A DNA stretch of 64,000 nt from Nereocystis luetkeana. Lineage: Eukaryota > Sar > Phaeophyceae > Laminariales > Laminariaceae. Within the stretch, counting starts at the first letter, position 1. The number at the start of each line of letters is the position of its first letter. Under the pieces are notes generated by a model. It ran no database searches and was not told where the DNA came from. It saw only the letters and a program-made list of their open reading frames with translations. This document shows positions 49,301 through 61,300 of the stretch, piece after piece. The stretch is from NCBI GenBank assembly GCA_031213475.1, contig JARUPZ010000024.1:5426038-5490037 (forward strand), written 5' to 3'. The position numbers were made by a program, and so were the translations under genes.

Positions 49301-52300
49301 CTCGTTTCCTACCCCGTACGACTGCAGGTAGAATGGCCTTCTTCTATGCAACTCTTACAAATCCCTACTCGGCGTCTATGTGCCAAACCCACGTCATACA
49401 CGTTGTTATTTCATGTATACGCGTAGTGCAATACCGTGGGGTTTTCCCACCCAAGACCATCCGGTTCAATACTTTTCGGGATATAGTACCAGGGGAACAG
49501 GCTTGTCAGGAAAACATAGTCTACTTGGGAGTAGTATGGGATGATTTTTGCAGTAGTAAGAGGTACACAAGCATGAATAGAGATGAGAACACATGTAAGT
49601 GGCGTTTTCACGGGGTAATCTTAAAGTGGGTACCCCCACTGTACCAGAGGTATACAACTGTAGAAATACCGCTGGCGTTCCGTCGAAGAGGGGGCCGGGG
49701 TATTTCCCGAATTGCCCCACTCTCTTTTTCTTGATTTGCCCGTAACACATTTAACACATCTTGCTCGGTACCTGGTAGACACTCTTTTTGTCATTGTACT
49801 GGGGCTGACTGTGAATTCGTTGGCTAAAATATGCCGCCGGCTAGATATCAGTCGGCCATGTGCGTGCGTGTCATGGTTCGTTGCTTGTCATTGTGGTGGT
49901 TTGCGGACATCACATTCTCGTCTTTGAACCTGAGTGGAGTTTTCTTTTGTGGTTTCGAACCGGGTCCCCTTCTAGAACCACAGTCTCGTTTTGGGGACAA
50001 ACCACTAAAATTTCAGGTAGTTTGTCCCGAGAACGGGACTGCGATTCTAAAGGGGTTAAAACGAAACACCAAAGAAATGAAGTTGTTGGTGGTTGGCTGA
50101 ACTCGCCACCCGATTCGCCCCTTTAGGTCTGCGGTCCCGTTTTGGGGACAAATGTTGCAGCGCTACACTACGGATAAGGAAGGACGCGGCAGCCGGAAGG
50201 AAGGACGCGGCAGCCGGTTCGTCGGGGAAGTGGAGGAGGAGTTGCCTACGCTGTTACCGGGTAGGGGCCGCGAGACCCGCTGTGCGCCGACGATAGTTAT
50301 GCGTCGGGGAGCGAGGGTGTTGTAGCGCTACGGGCTCCAGAAGTCGCCCAGGAGGGCGACAGGGTATTCTGTGATGTACGTCGACTGACCTGACCAGTGA
50401 CGTATGGAGGGTGCATCGTGTAAGACAGCGATAAGGCCGTAGGAGGGCTCGCTGTCATATCGATGTAGGTATACAATGGAGTGTCCCCGGCGGGAGAGGC
50501 CATTGTCTGGGTCATGGAAACCCCGTATTGGCTGTAGTGGTCGATACGGGTGCTCTGTGGCGCTACCTACCTGGGGTTAGTCAATCCCACCAAAGTGAAG
50601 AAAGAAACAAGTCAAACCATATCCCGTTCACACACCGTGCATGAGTCTTGCTCATCACGCCCCTGTCAGTTGCCCATCACGTGCACGTCAGTTAAATCCC
50701 ACGTCGCATTCGCCGAGCAATACCAACACCCGACTCCGTGACGTTTGGCCACCTCGTGGCCAGCGAAGATTTAGGAGCGAGGTAAGGAGGAAATCCTCAT
50801 AAGGGCTCTCTCAACGAACGACAACAGCTGGCTATCGAGGTGAGACCGAGCCGATGGAGGCCCAAGAGGAGGCCAAGCTGTAACACAAACCACCTAGAAT
50901 TAGAGTGGTTTGTCCCCAGAACGGGACTGCACTCCTAAAAGGGTTAAGATGCATGCTATGACGGGGGTTCGCCAATTTCGGGGGGTCATAGTAAATAGGA
51001 ACAAATATTGCTGGTAAACTAGCGAAATATCTAGTTTTTTTGTGTGCATCGTAGGTCCTATTTAATATGGCCCCCCGTGGTAATATTTTCTGAGGCCCCT
51101 TGCTCGAGGAGCTCTACAGTACTTATCGCCCATGAATTCATTTACGAAAAGGGTGCGCTTAATCCGATAAACAATCCCATGGCCTACGAGGTCTATACAA
51201 CAAAAACAGATTGGAGAAAAAAAACAAACGATGTGTGTATGGGTGCCGCCGGTCCCAGTGACATATTCGCCAAAGAATGCCACCACTATCATCGTAGCAG
51301 GCGTTTCTACGTAGAATTATTATTAATCGTAGCCATGTCGTGTCCAGCCGAAGCATGCCTTGCTCACATACTATACTAAGTATCAGTTTAATGGTTTCGA
51401 AGATTGGAGGATACAACGCGGGCTGTCGCGCTTGAAGTGCCCTGCCCTAGAGAGAGAAATCAGCGACTTCGATTGAACCATCGTGACCGCCGGGGGTAGA
51501 CTTGTACTACAGCAGTCGTCTGTTTTCATCTTGGAAACTTCTTGTGGGCTTATGTCCGAAACCAGGTACGCTCAGCCCGCCACCGTTGGACCTTACACCT
51601 GGGTTCCCCGTTCATGGGGAAATCACCGATTCCGCTTGTACTTGCCCGTGCGTCCTGTGATTGCCAGGGTAAACTCGATTGCTTTAGCGATGCTGGCCCT
51701 GGGTTGAGCGTGTGGTCATTGAGCCCGCCCAATAGTCTCCGTATTGCATCACGGAAACCTACCGTCGAGGTCTTCCGTTCTAACCTAACAGTATTCCCCA
51801 TATCAGTATGTACCAGATATTGAGGTTTTTGATGTGTACCATCCGGAAATTTGCACCAAAGAAAGGGGCTTCATCGTCGATTACTCATCATATACACTCC
51901 CAGAAAGAAGCAATATAACTTATTTGTTTCATTGTGCTTTTTTCCGTCTGACATTTGTGCAACATGAGCTTCAACGTTCACCACTCGTAAACATTCTCCG
52001 AAAGAAGAATGTGAAAAGGGGAACGTTATCATCGTTGTTTCGGTTGTGTTGTAGCAGTGCCCTGAAATACCTTAAGATGTCACGTAAATTACCTCAGTTT
52101 AGGCAAGGGGGGCGCGTTTCTGTTGCGTGAGAAGTGTACCAGGTATCGGAGACGCGACTACTAAGGGGACGGGCGGGACGATTGTCTCGCCCCACCGATC
52201 AGTCTCCTTCGTGGCTCTATTTGGAATAAAGCGAACCTTCTTGTATCTCTTAGACCTGTCCTTCTACATCTAAGCAACGAACCCATGTCAACAGCAACGA

Positions 52301-55300
52301 GAATCTGCTCAATAGACAAACCTGGCAGGGAATACTACACGTCCCTAGGTCAGTCAACTGGCAATTATTGACATCGTCGATATTATGACTCGGGCCACGG
52401 TTTAGAGATGTGGGAGTGGGTTTCGAGGAGCATAATCGACTCGTGTTCTAGTTCATGGAACCCGGTTCTCCCCAAATTTCCCATATTTTTACAATTACCG
52501 CTTATCAGAGTGGGCTAGTGCTACGGTATTGCCTTGAAATACCTTGAAATGTCGGCAACTCCTTGAGTTTAGATATGGAGAACGTGTTTGTATTGTTCGG
52601 GGGGCGTATATAAGATGGGAGGACCGGGAGACGCGCGGGCGGGACGAATGACTCGCCCAACCGTTTGGTCTCCTTCGTGGCCTGGATTGGAATAAAGGTG
52701 TTCTTCTCCCGTCTCTAAGCAACCGACCCACGTGAGTGATGACGATAACCCGCCCGTAGGCAAACCCGGCGGATGAATATTACATGTACATTGTCCCTAT
52801 AGGAAAGTCGCCTCACGTTAGTCATCCGGCAATGTGCAGCAGGATGAGCTTTGAAGTCCAGGTCACTCGTATTAAACACCCTCCGGAAGAAGAAGAAACC
52901 CTACGGTGACAACATACGCGTTTTACTTATTACCCTGGAATGCATTCATTCATATACTTAGAATGTTGTTGGTATCATTTTTATTTTAAGGGAGGCTTTG
53001 CCGCGGCCGACGGATGCCCGCCGCTGCTCCGCGTATGCCCGTGACGGGCGATAGATGTACCTGGTACACAGGTATGCAGTAGAGAGCCAAGGCCCCGAAC
53101 CTACAGCAGCAGCATACTGCAAACCAGCTGTGCTACATATTATTCGTACTGACATGTACAGGGCACTCCACCGTAAAACACGACCCACTGTTGTACCGCA
53201 CTCAGGCTCGGTCTGTCTCATACTCGTATGTACCCCCTAACTAAATATGCCTTCCATGTTTGTGTGTTAATATTCAACAACCCCGATGCACAAACCTCAG
53301 ATATCCTGGCTTCCATCTTACACGTTGATACATGAAGAACAACTCCATGTCCAACGACCGCTCTTAAACAAGCCGCAAAGCAGTTAGGCCTTTCTTTGAA
53401 GTACGTCACTGCCATGGGAAAAATATGGAAAGTTGTGGTCCTACCTCAGCAACACAATACGGAGGGCTTGTCGACGGGTTGCCCACATCCTTCCTGCCGA
53501 AAATATTTGCTGGATACCGAAAAGAAAGGGGGGGAAAACTGCCCACAGCTGGCTCCTGCCCGACGCCGTCCGCACGGGTCACCGGGTAGGCCGTCTAGCA
53601 AACCTTCCTCGGTGCAGTCGAGGGAGGTGGACACGCTGATTGAAAAAGCGACCGAAACCGTTTACCTCTGGTTGAGGAAAAGCGATATCCGAGCACCGAT
53701 CGTTTCATCGGTATAAACACCTAATAATAGCGAAGGAAATACTGCTACAGTCAGTACGAAGCAGCAACAGTTAACTGTTAATACCACTGCAGGTACGGTA
53801 GAATAGGCCGAGGTTGCAAAAAAAGCGGCAGCACTGCCAAGGAAAGGGTTGTACGGCATTCTTTGAGGTTGGATCAATATTACGAAAAAAGCAAAAAAGT
53901 ATCAAAGTATGGCGCTGGACGGGTGGAACCGATTTAATCATTGACGTCACATGATTGTTCTCTATGTATGGGAGAAACTCAAGTAATGAATGCTACCCTT
54001 CAGGTACCAAGTCGTGACTTGCCTTCCATCACCGAGGCACACGATATGGGGGTGTTGTACCTTGATTGGACGTACCTAGCTGTCGAAGCTGGGATTTTGT
54101 GTTGGAAATAAGAACCACTCCGGGCGGAAATGTAAATACCGCTCGATCACCGCACCTAAACTGCTGTACAACCGTCCCTTTCATTTCCGTCTACGAGTAG
54201 AACCATATCTTCCCCATCACCAAGCGGTGCACTTTGTATCTCCGGCGAGCCAGGAAAAACCTCCATGCAAAATATTGGTATATTTTATATAGGATATTGA
54301 CCTCCCCCTGTAGAATACACCCCCCCCCCGTCGAATACAGAAATAAGCCAACTCTATCGACGACAGGGAGGGGGGCGTAAACATCGAGGGCTTGCGTCCA
54401 AAGAAAAATATCAACCAATGAGATCATCGGACGCAACCATTTCCGTCGCGTTTTCCCCCCCTCGTTTCAGGAGAAGTACGTCTCGTAAATCCACCCCGGG
54501 GTGTGTGTGAGATGTCGCGGGTCATGCTGTGCAATGCAATGCACAGGCAAACATCAAAACGATACGTAGCTCCGCCGAAGGTCTTGGCGGGTTGGCACAA
54601 TCAATGCTGTCGTCGTGCTCGCTGTCGATGGCGGTGAGGTGAGGTCCCTGTGGTGGCAAAACGGTCTAGGCGATCGCAGCTTCGGTTGAGTCGTGCTGGT
54701 GGTCGACGAAGAGGTGTGTCGAGCGTCGGCGAGAGAGGATGGTCAGGGAAGGGAGCGTAGGCTGAAAGAGAGGGGGAATGACAGAGATAGATAGATGCAT
54801 TCCCTCCGTGTACGGCATATAAATGACCCGACAAATGCTACAATCACTGCAAACGGTTGAAGGCTTTCAACGTATACATATACACCTGATCAACCATATG
54901 AAAGTGCGACGCGAATTGCACAAAATAGCCCACACTGTCCAGGATTCTCATCCTAGCCACCTGACCAGTGACACAACAACACAGTCGTCATGCTCACGAG
55001 TCCTAAGCGAGCAACCTGGGAATCGAAACGGTGAGATATAGCGGTTGCTCACAGTCTCAAAAACGGTGGTAGTAGTACTAATTCGTCAAAGCAATTTGGT
55101 GTAACATATCTCGCGGGTTTCATACACCCCAGACTGTTGTTGTCGACACAAACACAGCCGAAACCTTCCGTTCGAACTGGTTCTAATACATCGACCTATG
55201 ACCGAATTTACACCACTCAGTACATAGAGGGAGTTTGCGTTAAAATATTTCAAAACATTTTAGGGTTTTGAAATGGCAGCGATAAGCAGGGCGCGCACAT

Positions 55301-58300
55301 GATGAAGTCTTGGGCAGTTTGGCTTACGTCTGCGCCGACGGCGGCTGTACGAGCGCTCGACAACGCCGGGGGGGAGTCCCTCCCCGGGCCAAACCGGGGC
55401 AGGCGGGCACGGCAGCGGGAGAAGCGAAAAACACGATCTCTCGCCTACAAAAGAAACACCTCGTAGCGCGGAGAGGACTCGGAATTACAGTGCTGCGAGC
55501 ACATGCATCTGGATTTTATTATATGCCAGATGCCAGGTGCCACTCTGTCCGAAAATATAAGGATGCGTTGTACATTAATGCTCAATACACCAACGGTCTT
55601 CACATTTCATCCTAAAATATAAAGACCGCTTGTTACGTAATAATAATGTTTAATACAAGCATTTGCTTAGAATTCGGAACAGAGCGGTACAGCTTTTTTT
55701 TGTTTGTTTCGCCATCCGGCAATGGGCGGCAGAATAAAGCCTCCTTGTCGTTCACTCCCGAACGGCTACAGAGAGAAAAATAAAACTCAAAACAATGAAA
55801 CCACCTGAATCCTGTTATTACTATTGGACAGGTATGCTTGAACAGTATGATACTACTAGGTACTGCTCCCCATGCGATATCTACCTCCGGCTTTAACATC
55901 CCCCCACGGGGTTGCCTTTTCAATATTCTTATGTTATCACAGGTTTCCCTAAATTCGTTCATGAATGGGAAGACCCCCCCTCCCCTCTCGTCCCCCTCAC
56001 CCCTGCTCACCACAGTGCATTGTTAAGAAGCACCATATTTAATATGCGATACTTTAAGGATAACTTTTATTGCCACGACAAGATGAATACAAGCCTTACC
56101 TGGTAGTCTGTATGCATACTTGAAATGTACCAGGTACGCACTCCAACAAAGGCTAGACATAGCTGACGCTACCTACCTGTGGGGTGATGTTCGGCTTGAC
56201 AGGGCATCCCCCGACCATATACGCCGGGGTGTGTTCACGTGGCATCATCATGGTGCTTCGCAGTTGCAACTCGTCATTTCCTCGCGTTCTTTATATATAT
56301 ATGCTGGTAGTTCGTTTTACTTGTGTTTCTATATATTCAATAACCTTCACCTCTACTTTTTTTCAGCTCTCTGAACGATAAGCCATGGTCCCAGGGGTCT
56401 TCCCTCCTCCTCCTCTCTGGCACATTGATCGGCATGTACCAGGGACGCATAGGGCACAGCATTCCCACATTGCTCGTCGGTTTTCATCCATTCTTGCTGG
56501 CTCAAGGTCTCGCCTCTTCCGCTACGAGAAAACAGCACATACATACATAATAAAACACCTTTTTTGTTTTTGAGCACCCGCCAGGATTCGAACCCCGACC
56601 CTCTCACGCTGACACTGGCAGTATCCCAAGCCCCGGTGGTCCTCCGCATGCACCGACCGATGCGACCCCAAGCTGTACTGGAGGGACCAAACGAGGCTAT
56701 CGTGGGGATCTCCGTTTTAGCTCGCGAGTCTTTAGTCTATGTACGCGCGAGTGTCCTCCACTTAGGTTAATTCTTATCGGAGAGCGTTTTTTTCATAACT
56801 TCCAAAGTTTGGAAATAGTTGGAGATATGTATCAATATACGGAGGCACCCAAGAGGCAGTTACATAGTACTCCCATTGCTGTCTCTGGAAGTGCCTACAC
56901 CGGAAACTAAATTAACTCATTGAAGCTGTCATCCGTATGCAAGTCCGCCTCACAAGCGGTTCTTAGTAGGATGCAGCTCACCCTTCATGCGACTCGCCGG
57001 ACACCTCACGGCGCTTCGCGTCTGGTGCAAGCACTGTCTGCCTGGTCGGTGAAAACCCGACATGCTCCGTCCCGACATTGTAGGGATGCGAGGGTCTATG
57101 GTCATACGACTACGAGCCATGCATGAGATCGAGTACATCTCTCCTATCGAGTACACCCCCCCCCCCCCCCCCGCAAACAGAGATCCTGACGTTGTTATCG
57201 GATAATTTCTTATCCATAGGGCTATACTATACTTCGCATATAACACCAGTACTGCACTGCACTGCACTGCACTGCACACATAAATAACGTACGTATTTCA
57301 TGATAATTCGTCCCCCGAGGGGAGTTAGGCATATACCTTTAGCCCCACACTGGACGTAAATATAAGGACTCCCGGGTATCCACATTACCATGAAAACGGT
57401 GCTTGAATTTCCGCCCGGTCTGGTACCTCCGTTTCGGGGGCTACGTTCGCGCGGAAGAGGCGTTCTTCTGAGGCTCCCCACTCGAGGAGCTCCATATCTC
57501 ACCCGATAACTGACTTCTGCAAAAATCAAATTGCGCCCCGATGAATAATCCCATGGCCCGAAAATTTAGAAATCCGTCATTTTTTCGAAACAAGATTGGC
57601 ATTTCGACGACTTACCCTGCCATCCAGAAAACATGTTTTTCAGCGAAAATGTGCTACCTCTATCGTAGAACGCGTCGGAGCCAAAGTCATCAGTCTGGGC
57701 GGAAATGTAAGGATCGCTTGGGGGAAACTATGGCAGGTGTACGCAACGGGTGACCGCCCCCCCCCCCCCCCCCCCCGTTGCACAATGTGGACGTAAAATC
57801 ATCCTTTGTGGAGGCATTGAGCAATCAATGTAGCATACCAATAGGCGTACCGAAGTGAGAGGTATTCTCGGGACATCTGGTTGCCTGGGGTTGCTACACG
57901 TTGTTCAACATTGTCTCCACAAGGTTTTGTATACCAAATCCACGTTTTGCAGGGGGGGGGGGGTAGGGGGGGAGGGGTCCCGGCCACCTGCTTGTGTAGA
58001 CGTGATTCTTGTTTGTCTTTGGTGTCCTCACCGAAGATCACACATCTGATCTGGTGGTAGTGTTTATATTGCGACCGGCCGAGAGCCCTGCAGCACTTAC
58101 GTTATTTATTTGGTTCTGTGTCGTCGGTGGCTGGCTGTTGTCGTGCGCATCTTATTGGTTCAAAATATACACGAACGACCACAAACCGTCGCTTACATTT
58201 TCGTCCAAGTAGTGTACGCAGTGTTATATAATATACCAGGTATTACGTGTTCTCCGTAAGGTAAGGACACAGCGCAGTGTGGTAGTATTGGGAATACCCC

Positions 58301-61300
58301 GCTCCTTCCCCTGCGAGGCTGCGCGATGAAAATATCACACCAAACATTGGTACATTGGTACACGCTGCAACAGCGACCACAACTCAGCAACGCTCACCGA
58401 CTTATTGTTGCAACCTGAAAAACTGGGAGATTGAGAGGGGAGCGATCGATGCATTTGGGGCAACAACGAAGGGGGGAGCTTGTTGAGGGCTGGAGATGGA
58501 AGCATCAGCCGCTAAAAAACTTGAAATATTTTACTACTGTACCTGGTAACATCTTCTTCTACTTATTACTTATCGTTATGCCTGCCATCCGACAAAGTGC
58601 AGTGTTCTAAAAAAAAGACTATTATTACTGACAGTGAAGTTAGTTTTTGTATTTACCATCTGACCCTGAATCATGTGCAGCGCTTGTTTCAGTCATCGAC
58701 TTAACATATGTGTCCGCACTCGTACAACAGGGAATTTACAGTAGTAGTAGAATCCAATTACTTCACCCATGAAAGATGTGCTATCCTATCCATCAGGTCT
58801 GAATGCTGGACAAAATCAATCTTGCCAATAATAATGAAATAATGGGCATTTCACCAATCAATCCAATCTAGTTGTTGGGTAGAATATACTATTAAAATAT
58901 TGATAATACCCGTAGCGTTCGTTAAAGCCACTTATAAAAAATGGCATGCACGACACCTCTCTACATATTGAAACCCCTTTGTGTACACCTTCCGGTTTGT
59001 CCTCTCTCTTGTTACCCCCATTGGTTCAACCCCCTTTCTTTGTCATTGCCACATATGCTCCCCCCCCTCGCCAAACGCTACTAGCGCCTACGTAGGGTCA
59101 CAGACAGACCCGTTCTACGATAGAGGTAGCACATTTCCGCTATTTTGTTTCTGAAAGACGGGGTTCCTTGACTCCAAATCGTCGGAATGTCAATCTTGAT
59201 CTCGAAATAAAACGTTTTGTAGACTCGGGCCATGGGACTATTAGCCTCGATGCATTTTAATTTTTGCTAATAAAGTCAGCTTTCGGGTGAGGTATGGAGC
59301 TTGTACGAGGAGCCTCAGAAAAATTAGGGTTAACCTCTATCTATCGTAGAACGCCTCCACACTACTATTATTTCTCTTACAATGTACATATCGAAATAAT
59401 TCATAAGTGTCTACAGGGCGCACGCTCGAAAACAAGAAATAAATAGATATGAAATCGGCGAGATTCGACCCCCCGACCTGCCCTTGGGGACGACTGTACT
59501 ACGGCGGAGCATACGAATTAGGACCTGCGGGGTACTCACTAAAACCAATATATTTCGCTATTTTTGCTAACCCTATTTATTTGGTCCTACCAGGGTACTT
59601 ACTATGGTCCCGACTCTAGCACTGCCTGCTATAAAGAAACCACTCAGCCATAGACCACTCAGCCTGGCTGAGTGGTCTATTACGGGGGGCTGTCCATAGT
59701 AAATAGGACAAAATATTTTTTAGTAAGAATAGGGAAATATATAGGTTTTGTGTGTGTGTACCGTATGTCCTATATTAACTGCTGCGATCCCCCGCAATGG
59801 TATGTATGTAGAGGTGATTCCGCCGACCAATTACTACCCTCTATTATTACTTCAAACCCTGACCGACCTTTAGTGATGGGCTGAAGTATCCGATCGCTGC
59901 CCGAACAAAAAAGTGGTCGGACGGAAACTGAAATTGACGTGCCATGCCACTATTAATAGTACCGACTGTAGTACTGCACTGGAACACGAGAAACAGCCAT
60001 AAACGCGAAGAAGAGGGGGATAGACCCATCTTAGGCTGGAGATACAGCTAGGTGGAGAGTTCAATGGGAATGTTCTTACCATTAATTTAGACCATCTATT
60101 TTTAAGACGCTTCGGGAGATAAGACAGGTATAACATCATCAATCGGCTTGTCACGAGAAAAAAAAACTGCTTATAATTACTACAATATGGTCATCAGTAA
60201 CATATATATGTATGACCATACGTACGTGAGTATCAGAGATGAGAACCACGTGCATTGATTTGTCACCGGGTGGGTACAACCCACTCATTATTGTGTCTGA
60301 CATCCCGACAATGTATCGTAGCATAACAAGCTTTGACGCGGACCACTCTCAGAAGAAACAAATCCCGACATGAAGACGAAACACCGACGGAAACCCACTC
60401 TAGATAGAGGAAACAGGAAAGCTGTAGTCACCACTCTGGGCGTGAATATAAAGACCGCTTGATATTCTTATTAATGCTTGAAAGTTCCTTATATTCCCAC
60501 CCAGAGTGAAACTAGACTGTACACACGCAAAGTCTATGTGAATATTATCTCCCTTCTGTACCTCTACTTCCAGCGGCACACCGATCTACTGATGTACCTG
60601 GTATTACTTAACCCTTTTAGAACTTCAGTTCCGTTTTGGGGGCACACTGTTCAAATTCCAAGTAGTTCGCCCTCAATTGTCCCCAAAACGAGACTGCGGT
60701 CCTAAAAGGGGCAATGCCCTTTTACTCTACGTAGCTCCTTGAAATTGCTATTTTTTCAACACGTACGTACATGCTCCTCTACCTCGTATAATGTGAAACG
60801 TATAGCTTCCCTTGTTTTGATATAGATATTACGGGGGGCCATAGTTAATACCTGGTAGGGCCTATGGTATACATAAAAACCTACCTGGTATATATTTAAC
60901 GATTTTGACTAACAATATTTGGTCCTATTTACTATGTTGGTCCCCCGTAATTATTAAATAGTACATGCACGTACTTACTTACCGTTCCATTGTTTTTTTT
61001 TTCATGTAGAAGAAATCCACCATCTCACAGCTGTTGTTCCTATTTTTTACTATGATGGTCCCCCGTAATCGTACATGCACGTACTTACCGTTCCATTGTT
61101 TTTTTTTTTTTCATGTAGAAGACATCCACCATCATCTCACAGATGTTTGTTTCACTGTTTTTAATTTATAAATAATATAGATTCCAGGTTAACCGGCTAC
61201 AAGTTATAAGGGATCGAGACCTGAGCTCGACCTTAGTCGAGGAGAGACGCCACACCAGGCATTAAAAACTTGTCACGAAAACAACAGACATTACTGTACA

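Noticed and set aside
49333-49734. 133-codon open frame as a gene
   Set aside because: It lies in a repeat-rich intron, composition resembles the flanks, and no motif is recognised.
56560-56650. tRNA gene on the minus strand
   Set aside because: GGGTTCGAATCC is present, but no matching 5' half or acceptor stem is found. It may be a worn SINE piece.
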